DNA of 64,000 nt. Origin: Croceivirga thetidis (lineage in GTDB: Bacteria > Bacteroidota > Bacteroidia > Flavobacteriales > Flavobacteriaceae). The stretch spans positions 832,154 through 896,153 of the forward strand of contig NZ_JAAWWL010000001.1 in NCBI RefSeq assembly GCF_012272815.1, given 5' to 3'. The first letter of the stretch is position 1; every line of letters begins with the position of its first letter. The notes beneath the pieces were generated by a model that was given only the letters and a program-made list of their open reading frames with translations, made no database searches and was not told the origin of the DNA. The position numbers were made by a program, and so were the translations under genes. Shown piece after piece: positions 53,428 to 62,925 of the stretch.

Positions 53428-53593
53428 GCTCTTTTGTTGCTCCTTTTTGTTGCTGTTCGTGGCCTTGGTATTGAACAGCCAAGAAGGTGAAAAAGCCAAT
53501 AGCTTGCCAGCGCTTTACAACTGATTATTTTCGACAGGCAAAATCGGCTTTTGGGTCGGTTATCGTTCTACTGGAAGGTTTGCGAATCTATAA
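53417..53593 (+). pseudogene. Decayed, internally deleted paralogue of the secreted jelly-roll protein
   Basis: An ATG at 53417 opens a signal peptide (MRTKLFCCSFLLLFVALVLN) that continues to a TGA at 53522. In the same frame, downstream of that stop, the peptide TGKIGFWVGYRSTGRFANL ends at TAA 53591-53593. It closely matches the C-terminus GQVGFWVGNNSEGWFKNL of the preceding gene. The N- and C-terminal ends of a paralogue thus remain while about 150 residues are gone. The first 35 codons may still be translated. Confidence 0.75.
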
Positions 53594-53594
53594 A

Positions 53595-54701
53595 TTAGAG
53601 AACAATATAATTCGGAAAAAAGGGCAACGAAATATTAGCTATTAGTTCGCCCGCGGTTGAAATTTGAAGAATTCCCCCGGTTGTATCATCGCCTAAACTG
53701 GCATAGCCCACAAGAAACACATCCGCTGCTGCATCATATATCTGGGAAGTAATTCCAATGGCGACCCCGAGTTCTGCTTCTACCCCCTGTGCGATAGCAG
53801 CCAAATCGAATATGGTATTCTCTCCCGTTGCCAGGTCAAAAATTGCGGGGCCTTCATCGTATAGGGCCGGTTGCACAAATGGATAGGCATAATACAATTT
53901 GTCATCCTTAAAAACGGCCCCATAAATTGGGCCTTGGTTGAATGCAGTTCCAAACTGCAATGATTTACTCTCAATAAAAACCAAAGAATCGGCATCAAAC
54001 AGCTCTAAAGTTGGGTTTGCTCCATTTTTTATTACCACAATTTCACCAAGTTCAGAAGTAAAAATGCTAATCGGGACTGGACCAAAATTCACAATGGAAC
54101 TCGCTGTTTTACTAACCGTATCATAATAGGTAAGCTTGTAATTACCCACCTCATCTCGATAGGTGAGATAAATCTTGTCTTCAAATAGTAGGGGTTGATA
54201 GGTAAAATCAATGTTCTCATCAATTATCAAATCGCCGTCCAAATCACCTGAAAACACCACATCTTGAATGCCTAAATTGCGCTCCCCATTTGGGCCAAAA
54301 AAGCCGAAAAAGACATTGGTTTCATCATTGATTCCCCAAGCGAACGAACGACCAGCACTGTTTGCAAAAAAATCGGCATATATGTCAGTCTCACCCGATT
54401 CAATGTTTTTTAACCACAATGAAAATGTACCTTCACCAAAAGTGTAAAAAGACAGAAGATTACCTGTTTGCCGTAAAGTCAAGTAATCAACCGGAACTCC
54501 TATCTCAAGGGTGAGGTTTGTCAATTCTCCGCTTTCAGCAGTAGCATCATAATCGTATTGAAAAACGCTTTCAGTGGTTAATCCAATAACACTAAAATTT
54601 GTAGGAGATAGTTCTTCTTGAATCAACCCGGGTTCATCATCTTGATTACAACCAACGAGAATCAGCCCGAACACTGCCGGGAGTACTCTTTTGAGAAACA
54701 T
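53595..54701 (-). CDS. Hypothetical propeller-like lipoprotein
   Basis: A 368-residue protein with a lipoprotein signal (MFLKRVLPAVFGLILVGC, then NQDDEPG). The mature part is entirely beta-rich with repeated four-strand units, such as LLSFYTFGEGTFSLWLKNI, KIYLTYRDEVGNYKLTYYD and KLYYAYPFVQPALYDEGPAI, which is the look of a beta-propeller. No motif assigns a function. Its stop abuts the pseudogene on the other strand. Confidence 0.65.
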   Translation of the reverse strand: MFLKRVLPAVFGLILVGCNQDDEPGLIQEELSPTNFSVIGLTTESVFQYDYDATAESGELTNLTLEIGVPVDYLTLRQTGNLLSFYTFGEGTFSLWLKNIESGETDIYADFFANSAGRSFAWGINDETNVFFGFFGPNGERNLGIQDVVFSGDLDGDLIIDENIDFTYQPLLFEDKIYLTYRDEVGNYKLTYYDTVSKTASSIVNFGPVPISIFTSELGEIVVIKNGANPTLELFDADSLVFIESKSLQFGTAFNQGPIYGAVFKDDKLYYAYPFVQPALYDEGPAIFDLATGENTIFDLAAIAQGVEAELGVAIGITSQIYDAAADVFLVGYASLGDDTTGGILQISTAGELIANISLPFFPNYIVL

Positions 54702-54753
54702 AGCTTTTTACCGCAAAAGTTACGATTTAAATTCATTTTACTAATTTCCTTAG

Positions 54754-55467
54754 ATGCTAACCAAGATTATTTTAGATAATATCCTGTTTCTTGATATTGA
54801 AACGGTACCTGAAAACCAAGACTACGGGGAATTAAGTACTGAAAAACAACTGCTTTGGGAACAAAAGACCGCTTACCAACGAAAGGAGGAATATTCACCC
54901 GAAGAATTTTATGACCGTGCTGGAATATGGGCCGAATTTGGGAAAATCGTCTGCATATCCGTCGGTTATTTTGTGCTTAAAGGGGATGTTCGAAATTTTA
55001 GGACCACCAGTTTTCATGGGGATGAAATAACGCTTCTGAAAGCCTTTAAAAATTTGCTGATTGAACATTTCAGTGCCCCGAAATATGTGCTATGTGCCCA
55101 TAATGGCAAGGAATTCGATTTTCCGTATATCGCGAGGCGTATGCTAATTCACGGAATCAAACTACCCTATAAACTAGATCTCTTTGGTAAAAAACCATGG
55201 GAGGTTCCGCATCTCGACACCATGGAACTTTGGAAATTTGGCGATTATAAGCACTATACCTCTTTAAAACTGATGGCGAATGTGCTGGGCATTCCTTCAC
55301 CCAAAGAAGATATGGACGGTAGTATGGTACGCGATGTTTTTTATGAAGAAAACGATTTGGATCGGATAGTCACCTACTGCGAGTTGGATGTTGTTACCAC
55401 AGCCCAAGTTTTTCTTCGTCTTAGAGGGGATGATTTGTTGGTTGATGAAGAAATCAAAAAAGTATAG
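54754..55467 (+). CDS. DnaQ-like 3'-5' exonuclease (PolB-exo2 type)
   Basis: A 237-residue exonuclease of the DEDD superfamily: ILFLDIETVPE with the first Asp and Glu, CAHNGKEFDFPYIARR with the second Asp, and CELDVVTTAQVFLRL with the last. The middle DTMELWKFGDYKHYTSLKLM fits the predicted PolB-like 3'-5' exonuclease family found as stand-alone proteins in Bacteroidota. Probably single-strand DNA or RNA trimming. A VOC-family gene follows directly. Confidence 0.88.
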   Translation: MLTKIILDNILFLDIETVPENQDYGELSTEKQLLWEQKTAYQRKEEYSPEEFYDRAGIWAEFGKIVCISVGYFVLKGDVRNFRTTSFHGDEITLLKAFKNLLIEHFSAPKYVLCAHNGKEFDFPYIARRMLIHGIKLPYKLDLFGKKPWEVPHLDTMELWKFGDYKHYTSLKLMANVLGIPSPKEDMDGSMVRDVFYEENDLDRIVTYCELDVVTTAQVFLRLRGDDLLVDEEIKKV

Positions 55468-55827
55468 ATGTCAAATCTTTTACAAATAGAACCCGTACTT
55501 CCTTCTTTGGATATTAAAAAAGATATCGTTTGGCACGAGAAATACACTGGTTTTGAATTTGCCTTTGGCGATGATATGTATGCGGGAATAAAACGAGACG
55601 ACCTATGCATTCACTTGCAGTGGCATGCCGATACAAAAGAGGATCCATTACTTGGAGGGTCGGTTATAAAACTATTTGTAAAAGAAATTGAACCGATTTA
55701 TAAAGAATTCATGGGTAGAGGCACCATCACCAAAGAAAGCCTTCGGCTAAATACCCCGTGGGGTACCCATGAATTCGCGTTTTATGACCCAAATAGAAAT
55801 GCCATTTACATTGTGCAAGACCTTTAA
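55468..55827 (+). CDS. VOC-superfamily (glyoxalase/bleomycin-resistance-like) protein
   Basis: A 119-residue protein with one beta-alpha-beta-beta-beta repeat pair typical of the BLMT-like group: IEPVLPSLDIKKDIVWHEKY, LCIHLQWHAD, VKEIEPIYKEFM, and EFAFYDPNRNAIYIVQ. It starts at the base after the exonuclease stop. Small ligand binding or resistance is possible; the substrate is unknown. Confidence 0.85.
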   Translation: MSNLLQIEPVLPSLDIKKDIVWHEKYTGFEFAFGDDMYAGIKRDDLCIHLQWHADTKEDPLLGGSVIKLFVKEIEPIYKEFMGRGTITKESLRLNTPWGTHEFAFYDPNRNAIYIVQDL

Positions 55828-58004
55828 TTTTTAAGAAATTTTGCACTTTGACTTCCTTCTCGGGTAGTTGTGGTCATTATATACAAACCGCTTGAAAGGT
55901 CACTAACATCAATTGCACCTGTGACCATTCCCTGTTTTTTGATTTTTCCTGTTAGGTCGGTTATTTTAAAGTTTGTTTCTTCATCCAATCTTTCTGAGAT
56001 ACTGATTTGATTAACTGTCGGATTTGGATAAAGCTGAAGCGGCAGCGAATGACTCAATGCCGAATTTTCGGATAAGTACGACTCTTCGCCTTCAAAAACG
56101 AATTGTTTTGTTTCACTAAAATCAGATTCCAGGCTTTGCGAACAAATTGAACGTACCTTAAATTGATATTGGTTTCCATGTTCAAGTCCAGAAATAAAAT
56201 AGCTGCTTTTCCAGGTAAAATCATTGGTCCAGTCTACATCATCTGCTTTTCTGTATTGTACTTCAAAAAGGGTTTCAGGTGTTTCTTCCCATACGAATGC
56301 GCATCCCAATTCGGTAGTTTTATTGAACTCTAATTCAGAAGGAGCATTTAGGCTACAACTGTTCAGCTTGATTCCAGAGACCAGCAATGAAAAGTCCTGA
56401 TTCCCAAATTTTAGGTTGCCTTTGTGCGAAATTGTAATTTTATATGTTCCATCGGCGTCATCAATGGCAATCAATTCGAAAGGGTCTACATTGTTATCTC
56501 CTTTTAACGCTGGCGTATTTGCGATTGATGGATCTAACTTAAAAGGAAAGAATAGCTTACCATCTTTTTCAATTCTGATATCAAGGTCATTGACCAAAGT
56601 CGCCACCCCGGAATTGGGAATACCAGATGGAGACAAATCACCTTCAGGATCTGTCCAAGAAAGGGAAACGCGGAGCGCCTCTGAACCATTAGATTCTATT
56701 TGGTAGGATTTAGTTTCCGATTGCTGAAGTGACTCCTCCAATAATAACGTGCTGAAATCCCTTTTTTCTAAGAAGTCAGCTGCCCTTTTTGTATTTAATA
56801 CGCCCCAACCTAATTTATAATCCGGTCCCGGTTCATAAACATCGTCTGCTGTATGTAATACCAGCCCTTTCAAAGAGGAGGATTTCATTAAACCATCAAA
56901 AAGGTTTTGATGCAGCTCTTGAAGCAAGACCAAAGAACCACTCACCCCTGGGGCAGCCATTGATGTGCCCATTGAACTGCTGTAGCTAGATTCAGTGTTT
57001 GCAGCTGTGGTGAAAATTAATTGTCCGTTCCCCGCGATGTCCGGTTTGACCCTGCCGTCGTCGGTAGGCCCAAAACTGCTATAGTTGGTAAGCCCCGCTT
57101 CACTAAGGATTCCTTGACTGTTATATTCAGTATTGGCGCCGGTAACCACCAATCCATTTTTTGATGTTGCAAAACCAACCAACAAATCAAATCCGTCTTC
57201 TGTTTTTCCGTAAGTTGGATTTTGGTTGTGTTCTAAATTTTGACCATTACCTGCTGCTGCAACCATTAGATAATACGGAGCATTGTACATAATTTCATCC
57301 CAATTGCGGGAAATTGGCAAATAGGCTCCGAAATACCAATCGGGAATATTCTCTGTTTTAATGCCATAAGAATGGTTGGAAACCAACATTCCATTTTCGA
57401 TTTCGGTAATGACTTCTATTCTATCTGAAATCCAATCGTTCGTGATTAACTCAGATTCAAAAGCAACACCTTTGGCCCGTTCATTTATTCCGGTTGAAGC
57501 TATGACGCCGGTAACCATTGTTGCATGGGTATCTATTTCTGAACTTAAATCTGTGTTGCGAATTCTTGAATCAAATTCTTGATGGGTCTCTAGGGCCATT
57601 CCGGCATCCCAAACACCCGATTTCATTCCAAAACCAGACAATCCCAAGTCAAGAGTTTGACTATAGAAAGTACTGTTTTTTGTAGCCCCCAATTCTTTGG
57701 GCAAAGCATAGGTTGTATAAAAAATAGCAGTGCCATCTTCCGCTATATTCCTCAAAGAAGAAGACTGACCATTGGCTTTTGAAATTGTGCCCGCATCCTT
57801 AAAAAAGGAAGCATGCAATTTCAATTGGTTGGAATTATTTTCTTTCTGAAATTTTTTCTTGAGCCTTTGAAGTCCTTGCTCGTTAAAAAAAGAAGTAGTT
57901 ATGGATTTTTCAGCCGTCTGCCCGTATGTAGGTATTGAGGCAAACAGGCTGAAAAATACAATCAATAAGAATCCTGATTTGGGAGGATTTTTACCGTTAT
58001 CCAT
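55824..58004 (-). CDS. Type IX-secreted S8 (subtilisin) peptidase
   Basis: A 726-residue extracellular protease. Signal peptide about 1-29. The peptidase domain has the triad Asp133 (KSGVWDAG), His160 (DTHATMVTG) and Ser348 (GTSMAAPG), with YSSFGPTDDGRVKPDIAG before the Ser. A P-domain-like beta region (ALRVSLSWTDPEGD...), a fibronectin III domain (about 555-640) and a C-terminal type IX sorting domain (LYPNPTVNQISI, ending FLKN) complete it. The sorting domain marks export across the outer membrane. Confidence 0.93.
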   Translation of the reverse strand: MDNGKNPPKSGFLLIVFFSLFASIPTYGQTAEKSITTSFFNEQGLQRLKKKFQKENNSNQLKLHASFFKDAGTISKANGQSSSLRNIAEDGTAIFYTTYALPKELGATKNSTFYSQTLDLGLSGFGMKSGVWDAGMALETHQEFDSRIRNTDLSSEIDTHATMVTGVIASTGINERAKGVAFESELITNDWISDRIEVITEIENGMLVSNHSYGIKTENIPDWYFGAYLPISRNWDEIMYNAPYYLMVAAAGNGQNLEHNQNPTYGKTEDGFDLLVGFATSKNGLVVTGANTEYNSQGILSEAGLTNYSSFGPTDDGRVKPDIAGNGQLIFTTAANTESSYSSSMGTSMAAPGVSGSLVLLQELHQNLFDGLMKSSSLKGLVLHTADDVYEPGPDYKLGWGVLNTKRAADFLEKRDFSTLLLEESLQQSETKSYQIESNGSEALRVSLSWTDPEGDLSPSGIPNSGVATLVNDLDIRIEKDGKLFFPFKLDPSIANTPALKGDNNVDPFELIAIDDADGTYKITISHKGNLKFGNQDFSLLVSGIKLNSCSLNAPSELEFNKTTELGCAFVWEETPETLFEVQYRKADDVDWTNDFTWKSSYFISGLEHGNQYQFKVRSICSQSLESDFSETKQFVFEGEESYLSENSALSHSLPLQLYPNPTVNQISISERLDEETNFKITDLTGKIKKQGMVTGAIDVSDLSSGLYIMTTTTREGSQSAKFLKN

Positions 58005-58144
58005 AACGTAGGTTAAGAAAGATTTGGGAAGACAAACTTATCCTACTTCAGAAAAACGTCGGCAAAATGTCAATTTCTTTCGATGAAATGCACAAAAAAA
58101 GTGATTGAACTGTTGTGAAGCTTCTTAAAGTCGTTGTGAAAATT

Positions 58145-59089
58145 TCAATCGTTCAATTCTAGAACAACGTAAACAGGAAAATGGTCACTATAACCGCCTA
58201 TGTACTTTTTACCTGCAAATGTCCGGAACGGGTTGCCCTTGTATTTGCCCTTCCACTCCCTCAAAAATTTTGGTGCAAAAATCGAAGCCTTTTCGAAAGT
58301 GTGTGTTCCAGGCTCATGATTTAAAAAACTATGTGAAATCAATATCTGATCAAACAAAGTCCATTCCCCTTTGTAATTGGCACTTCCCGAGAATGGGGAC
58401 AGTAATTTTTTCGATGGGTTGATGAACATACCCGAATCCATTAGGGTTTGAATACTTGTTGAATTGGGGTCATCATTAAAATCACCCATGATTATAAAAT
58501 TATCCGCTACCCCATAATTTTTTACTAGCGCTATTTTATCCAATATGGTTTGAGCAGCCGTAATACGTTTTTGCTCCGTTTCTTTAGCGCCATCCCTTCT
58601 AGAGGGCCAATGATTGACAAAAACGGTTATTTCTTCGCCATTGAGTTTGCCCCTGACCATTAAAATATCTCTGGTATAATCTCGATCGCCATCTTCGTCG
58701 ACAATTAATAAGGGTATGGTTTCGGTATGCAGGGGTTCAAAGAATTCGGTATTGTAGATAAGCGCAGTGTCTATGCCGCGTTCGTCCGGTGAATCAAAAT
58801 GTACAAAGTCATAGGGGAAATCCTCTAAATATTTGGTCTTTAATAGTTTTCTGAGCACTTTGCTATTCTCAACTTCTGCCACACCGATAAGAACTGGAGG
58901 CTGGTCAGCGTCTTCTTCCCCTATTTTTGAAATAGCCTTCGCTAGTTTGTTCAATTTGGAACGATACCTATTGTCTTTCCATTTTTTAAATCCCTTTGGT
59001 GTAAAATCATCATCCAAGGTATGGGGGTCGTCCGTGGTATCAAAAAGGTTTTCAAGGTTGTAAAAGGCAATACAGTATTCGTTCTTCAT
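58145..59089 (-). CDS. Endonuclease/exonuclease/phosphatase-family protein
   Basis: A 314-residue metal-dependent hydrolase: AFYNLENLFDTTDDP at the start, VLIGVAEVENSKVL, HFDSPDERGIDTALIYN, VFVNHWPSRRDGAKETEQ, IMGDFNDDPNST and the closing GYSDHFPVYVVLE. All are the EEP catalytic stretches. There is no signal peptide. The family acts on DNA, RNA, inositol phosphates or phospholipids; the substrate is unknown. It probably shares a transcript with the channel gene upstream. Confidence 0.9.
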   Translation of the reverse strand: MKNEYCIAFYNLENLFDTTDDPHTLDDDFTPKGFKKWKDNRYRSKLNKLAKAISKIGEEDADQPPVLIGVAEVENSKVLRKLLKTKYLEDFPYDFVHFDSPDERGIDTALIYNTEFFEPLHTETIPLLIVDEDGDRDYTRDILMVRGKLNGEEITVFVNHWPSRRDGAKETEQKRITAAQTILDKIALVKNYGVADNFIIMGDFNDDPNSTSIQTLMDSGMFINPSKKLLSPFSGSANYKGEWTLFDQILISHSFLNHEPGTHTFEKASIFAPKFLREWKGKYKGNPFRTFAGKKYIGGYSDHFPVYVVLELND

Positions 59090-59118
59090 CGTTTATCAAC
59101 TTATGACCTTGGTTTTAA

Positions 59119-59895
59119 TTACTCCGTAATTCCCCATAAGGCCTTTCTCTTTTTGGTTCTTAGCCGTTTATGCAAAGGCAGTAGAACCGCGGTTAAAAGA
59201 TATACCATTCCTGCATAAGGGGCAGCCCTACCATCAAAAACAACAACCACCAACATCGAGATGATTGTCACCCCCATCAAAATAAGGTATTGGTAGATAA
59301 AGGTCTTGGTAATAAATTCTTCCTTTTTGTCCAATTCCAATTGTTTTGCCTTTTTGAGGGCATTGATGTGCATTAACATGAGCATTAGGTATATAAAGAA
59401 TAATCCAAACCCAAACCTTATCATTAAATCTTCCCATTCCGCTATGCTCAATTGTTTTGATGAAAGAGATAATACAGTCTGTCTAAATGCCTCGGAATTA
59501 TCGCCCATTGCATCTTTAATACTGACATAGATTGCAGTTCCCAAATAAGAGAAAAGATATTTGAGTGGATAAACATAAAAAAGTAAAACAAACAAAAACA
59601 GGGAGTTGAGCGCTTTCGTAACCTTATCTTCCAAACCATAATGCAGGAAGAAATTGCTATGGTTGTTCCATAAACCAAGCAATAACATCGTACAAAAAAT
59701 AAACCCTAGAAATCCATACATGGATACTTGAAGCTCCAAATAACTGCTGGGTACTTCGGAGGAAATAACAAGTAAGGTTATCGCAAAACCAAAAACTGCG
59801 TCAGAGAGATTTTCCAAACGAGTGGTTTGAAGTCCCCTATAACGAAATCCATCATTGGAAACTTTCTTGGAGGTATCCAGTAATCTTTTCTTCAT
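59119..59895 (-). CDS. TMEM175-family potassium channel (DUF1211)
   Basis: A 258-residue membrane protein with six hydrophobic helices. The first contains LSDAVFGFAITLLVI, the pore-forming F-S-D signature of bacterial TMEM175 channels. These conduct K+ with low selectivity. The gene is divergent from hflX; a 29-base gap separates it from the hydrolase gene downstream. Confidence 0.9.
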   Translation of the reverse strand: MKKRLLDTSKKVSNDGFRYRGLQTTRLENLSDAVFGFAITLLVISSEVPSSYLELQVSMYGFLGFIFCTMLLLGLWNNHSNFFLHYGLEDKVTKALNSLFLFVLLFYVYPLKYLFSYLGTAIYVSIKDAMGDNSEAFRQTVLSLSSKQLSIAEWEDLMIRFGFGLFFIYLMLMLMHINALKKAKQLELDKKEEFITKTFIYQYLILMGVTIISMLVVVVFDGRAAPYAGMVYLLTAVLLPLHKRLRTKKRKALWGITE

Positions 59896-59958
59896 TGAAT
59901 TGAGCGGTTAGTGACTAGTTAGGAATGAAATTTACAAAATTCACCTGCAAACATTGCT

Positions 59959-59966
59959 TAGCTTTG
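59959..59966 (+). promoter_or_regulatory. Candidate -7 box for hflX
   Basis: TAGCTTTG fits TAnnTTTG and would start transcription near 59971. This leaves a 13-base leader to the ATG at 59984 and excludes the earlier ATG at 59954. The -33 element is weak. Confidence 0.42.
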
Positions 59967-59983
59967 CACTTTGCTCAATTTCA

Positions 59984-61198
59984 ATGCTTGAACAGAAATC
60001 AATAAACTACGAAAAAACGGTCCTCATAGGTGTCATCAATAAATCGCAAGATGCGGATAAGGTTGATGAATATCTAGATGAACTGGAATTTCTGACGTAC
60101 ACTGCCGGTGGTGAGGTCACAAAACGATATGTTCAAAAGGTTGATATTCCCAACCCAAAAACCTATATCGGAAGTGGGAAAATGGAAGAAGTACAGCGCT
60201 ATGTCAAAGAAAATGATATCGGCTCTGTAATTTTTGACGATGAATTAACACCTGCCCAACAGAATAACATTGAAAAATTATTGCGCTGTAAGATATTGGA
60301 TAGGACTGGTCTGATTTTGGACATCTTTGCCCAACGTGCGCAAACCAGCTATGCCAGAACACAGGTTGAGTTGGCCCAATACGAATATCTATTACCCCGT
60401 TTAACAGGATTGTGGACGCACTTGGAGCGTCAACGAGGAGGTATTGGAATGCGTGGGCCGGGTGAGACCGAAATCGAAACGGATAGGCGAATCGTTCGAG
60501 ACAGGATTGCTCTACTCAAAAAGAAGTTGACCAAAATTGACCGCCAGATGGAAACACAGCGCGGTAATAGAGGCGCTTTGGTACGTGTCGCCCTTGTGGG
60601 CTATACCAATGTGGGAAAGTCAACTTTAATGAACGTTATCAGTAAGAGTGAAGTCTTTGCTGAAAACAAGTTGTTTGCGACCCTTGATACTACGGTTCGC
60701 AAAGTGGTGATTGGCAACCTTCCCTTCCTTTTAAGTGATACCGTTGGATTCATTCGAAAGCTACCAACACAATTGGTTGAAAGTTTCAAAAGCACCTTAG
60801 ACGAGGTTCGTGAAGCAGATTTGTTGCTGCATGTAGTAGACATTTCGCATCCGAACTTTGAAGAACATATTGAATCCGTCAATAAAATTTTGGATGAGAT
60901 CAAAAGTGTTACTAAACCTACGGTGATGGTTTTTAATAAAATCGATCAGTACCGACCTGAAGAAATTGAAGAAGATGATTTGGTTACCGAAAGGACCACT
61001 GCTCATTTTACATTGGAAGAATGGAAAAAAACATGGTTTGGGAAAATCGGAGAAGATGCTTTGTTCATTTCTGCCCTAAACAAGGAAAACCTTGACGAGT
61101 TTAGAAATAAAGTATATAAGAAGGTTCGAGACATTCACGTAACTCGCTTTCCGTATAACAACTTCTTATATCCTGAAAATCTTGATGAATACAGTTAG
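59984..61198 (+). CDS. hflX: Ribosome-associated GTPase HflX
   Basis: A 404-residue GTPase that splits or rescues stalled ribosomes under stress. HflX N-terminal domain: ELEFLTYTAGGEVTKRYVQ, PKTYIGSGKMEEV, FDDELTPAQQNNIEK and TGLILDIFAQRAQT. Then RQRGGIGMRGPGETEIETDR, and the G domain with GYTNVGKSTL (G1), DTVGFIRKLP (G3) and NKID (G4). The start at 59984 (MLEQKSINYEKTVLIGV) fits the promoter. Confidence 0.95.
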   Translation: MLEQKSINYEKTVLIGVINKSQDADKVDEYLDELEFLTYTAGGEVTKRYVQKVDIPNPKTYIGSGKMEEVQRYVKENDIGSVIFDDELTPAQQNNIEKLLRCKILDRTGLILDIFAQRAQTSYARTQVELAQYEYLLPRLTGLWTHLERQRGGIGMRGPGETEIETDRRIVRDRIALLKKKLTKIDRQMETQRGNRGALVRVALVGYTNVGKSTLMNVISKSEVFAENKLFATLDTTVRKVVIGNLPFLLSDTVGFIRKLPTQLVESFKSTLDEVREADLLLHVVDISHPNFEEHIESVNKILDEIKSVTKPTVMVFNKIDQYRPEEIEEDDLVTERTTAHFTLEEWKKTWFGKIGEDALFISALNKENLDEFRNKVYKKVRDIHVTRFPYNNFLYPENLDEYS

Positions 61199-61377
61199 AA
61201 TTTAACTTTTCTGACAGAAAAATTCAAAATTTGTATAGACAACAAAAAAGGTTTTCTTCACATCAAAAAAAATGTGCAACCAATCATCTGAGGTATATTC
61301 GACCTGTGTTACGATGTACCCCCCGAATCACATTGTAAACTCAAAACCAAACAAACTATATCTTAACTGAACCAAAA

Positions 61378-61406
61378 AAAAGCCCTGACCAATGGTCAGG
61401 GCTTTT
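61378..61406. terminator. Bidirectional intrinsic terminator
   Basis: The stem AGCCCTGACC (61381-61390) and GGTCAGGGCT (61394-61403) has a 3-base loop and is flanked by an A-run before and TTT after. It ends both hflX (+) and the DUF3078 gene (-). The 180 bases between the hflX stop and the stem hold no recognisable gene. Confidence 0.9.
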
Positions 61407-61428
61407 AATTTTATGTGTTTTTTGGCTA

Positions 61429-62355
61429 TTAAAACGAATAGCTCAAACCAACTGTATAAAACGACTGTAATTTATTGTCTGCATCTTCCAATGCAACGCC
61501 TTGAAAATTGGCAGCTTCTTGCCTACTATTACGAAGACCGAAATCAAACCCTACGCCAATGCCTTTCCATAAGGTATAAGAAAAATTATTGGTCCATGTC
61601 CAGTTGCTCAAATCACTGGTTTCGTAGCTCATAAAGGCAGAAAGGTTTGTTTTAAATCCTACAGCACCGATCTTACGGGTATAGTCTGCCACAATCTTAG
61701 CACCTAGAGATGACTGAAATACTGCGTCGTTATCGGCAAACACAAAATTGTAGTTTAAAGGATGTATCACAACTACCATATCAGGAACAGGGGTCCAAGT
61801 ACCACCCAGACCTAAATCCAAATACCCAGGATTGTTGAAGTTATTCAATAGTGTGGTTCTGTACTCTCCAAGTGCAGATATCGCAAACTTGCTGCTTAAT
61901 TTTCTACCATACAAAGAGGTCACTTGAAATACATCGGTCAAAGCTTCGAAGTCTTCAGAATCTGTGTCGATATCCTTGTCATCAAGTTTTACCCAACCCA
62001 AATTTAAATTCAAAGAGTTATTCCAAAAAAACTTGTCCTCAACAAGGTTGGCAAAAGCGTTACCGGTAATACCAATATTACCTGAGCTGTTGTTGGGAGA
62101 TCCTTGTGCAAACCAGTTATTAAAATTTGAAAGACTTCCGCCTATGGTTCCGAAAGCTCCTGTTCGCCACCCAGGTAAAGCATCAATTTGAGCTTGTAAG
62201 GCGTCTGCCCTTGCTTGAATTGGGGCAGCCTGGGCATTTATAGCGGCAATTGAATCATTTTTCTCGGCCAATTGAGCCTTTAGTTCTTCTTCTGTTTGTG
62301 CGAATGAACTAAATGATACTATTCCTGCAAGTAATGCAAATACGATTTTTTTCAT
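61429..62355 (-). CDS. DUF3078 outer-membrane-type protein
   Basis: A 308-residue exported protein: signal peptide ending SSFAQ, then a short coiled-coil segment (EELKAQLAEKNDSIAAINAQ...). A DUF3078 beta-barrel-like region follows: GGSLSNFNNWFAQGSPNNSS, KFFWNNSLNLNLGWVKLDD, LGEYRTTLLNNF, ending in the strand SFYTVGLSYSF with a C-terminal Phe as in outer-membrane proteins. Function unknown; the family is widespread in Bacteroidota. Confidence 0.88.
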   Translation of the reverse strand: MKKIVFALLAGIVSFSSFAQTEEELKAQLAEKNDSIAAINAQAAPIQARADALQAQIDALPGWRTGAFGTIGGSLSNFNNWFAQGSPNNSSGNIGITGNAFANLVEDKFFWNNSLNLNLGWVKLDDKDIDTDSEDFEALTDVFQVTSLYGRKLSSKFAISALGEYRTTLLNNFNNPGYLDLGLGGTWTPVPDMVVVIHPLNYNFVFADNDAVFQSSLGAKIVADYTRKIGAVGFKTNLSAFMSYETSDLSNWTWTNNFSYTLWKGIGVGFDFGLRNSRQEAANFQGVALEDADNKLQSFYTVGLSYSF

Positions 62356-62383
62356 GGTCTAAAGTGTTTATCGTTTAGAACCG

Positions 62384-62391
62384 CAAATGTA
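62384..62391 (-). promoter_or_regulatory. Candidate -7 box of the DUF3078 gene
   Basis: On the minus strand TACATTTG matches TAnnTTTG, with a predicted start about 24 bases before the ATG at 62355. No convincing -33 TTG at the expected distance. Confidence 0.38.
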
Positions 62392-62418
62392 TGAATAGTC
62401 ACTTGTAAGGAAAAAGAA

Positions 62419-62922
62419 TCACTTTTTTTTATACAGTGGGACCGAAGAACAGGCTTCTCCGTACATAATACTCTTAGCGACGGGTTGAATTTTATCAATT
62501 GCCATTAGGTAGGCGTTTTGGGGCACTGGTTTGTGAGAACATCCTTTAATAATAACCGGTTTGTCTCGAAATTCGGCGACGTCTAAATCTTGTAGTATTG
62601 ATTGGTATATCGTTGTTTCAAGTTGCTCCAAACTACCAACAACCACGTTCTTAGCAAAAGGTTGGAGTTTTGTTTTAATGAGCATGTATGCCCATCCCGG
62701 GATTATGGCATCTGAGCTGCAATTCAATGCAAGATGCTTACCTCCATACTGGCTCCAGTCATGATTTGAAACATGGTCCCGAAATTCTTTTTCGCGAAGA
62801 ATCAAGCCTTCATAAAGCCAATCTTTAATATCAAAAAGCAAACGTTCGCCTGGAGGGTAAAATTCTTCCAAATCGAAAGTTACAAGTTTGCTTTGAGCAA
62901 CTCTATTTATTATTTCAGACAT
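62419..62922 (-). CDS. DUF2480 family protein
   Basis: A 167-residue soluble protein matching DUF2480: SKLVTFDLEEFYPPGERLLF, DIKDWLYEGLILREKEFRDH, WSQYGGKHLALNCSSDAIIP and PVIIKGCSHKPVPQNAYLMA. It contains conserved Cys residues (NCSSDAI and KGCSHK), which could bind a metal. It is common in Bacteroidota near suf genes, as here. Function unknown. Confidence 0.9.
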   Translation of the reverse strand: MSEIINRVAQSKLVTFDLEEFYPPGERLLFDIKDWLYEGLILREKEFRDHVSNHDWSQYGGKHLALNCSSDAIIPGWAYMLIKTKLQPFAKNVVVGSLEQLETTIYQSILQDLDVAEFRDKPVIIKGCSHKPVPQNAYLMAIDKIQPVAKSIMYGEACSSVPLYKKK

Positions 62923-62925
62923 AAG

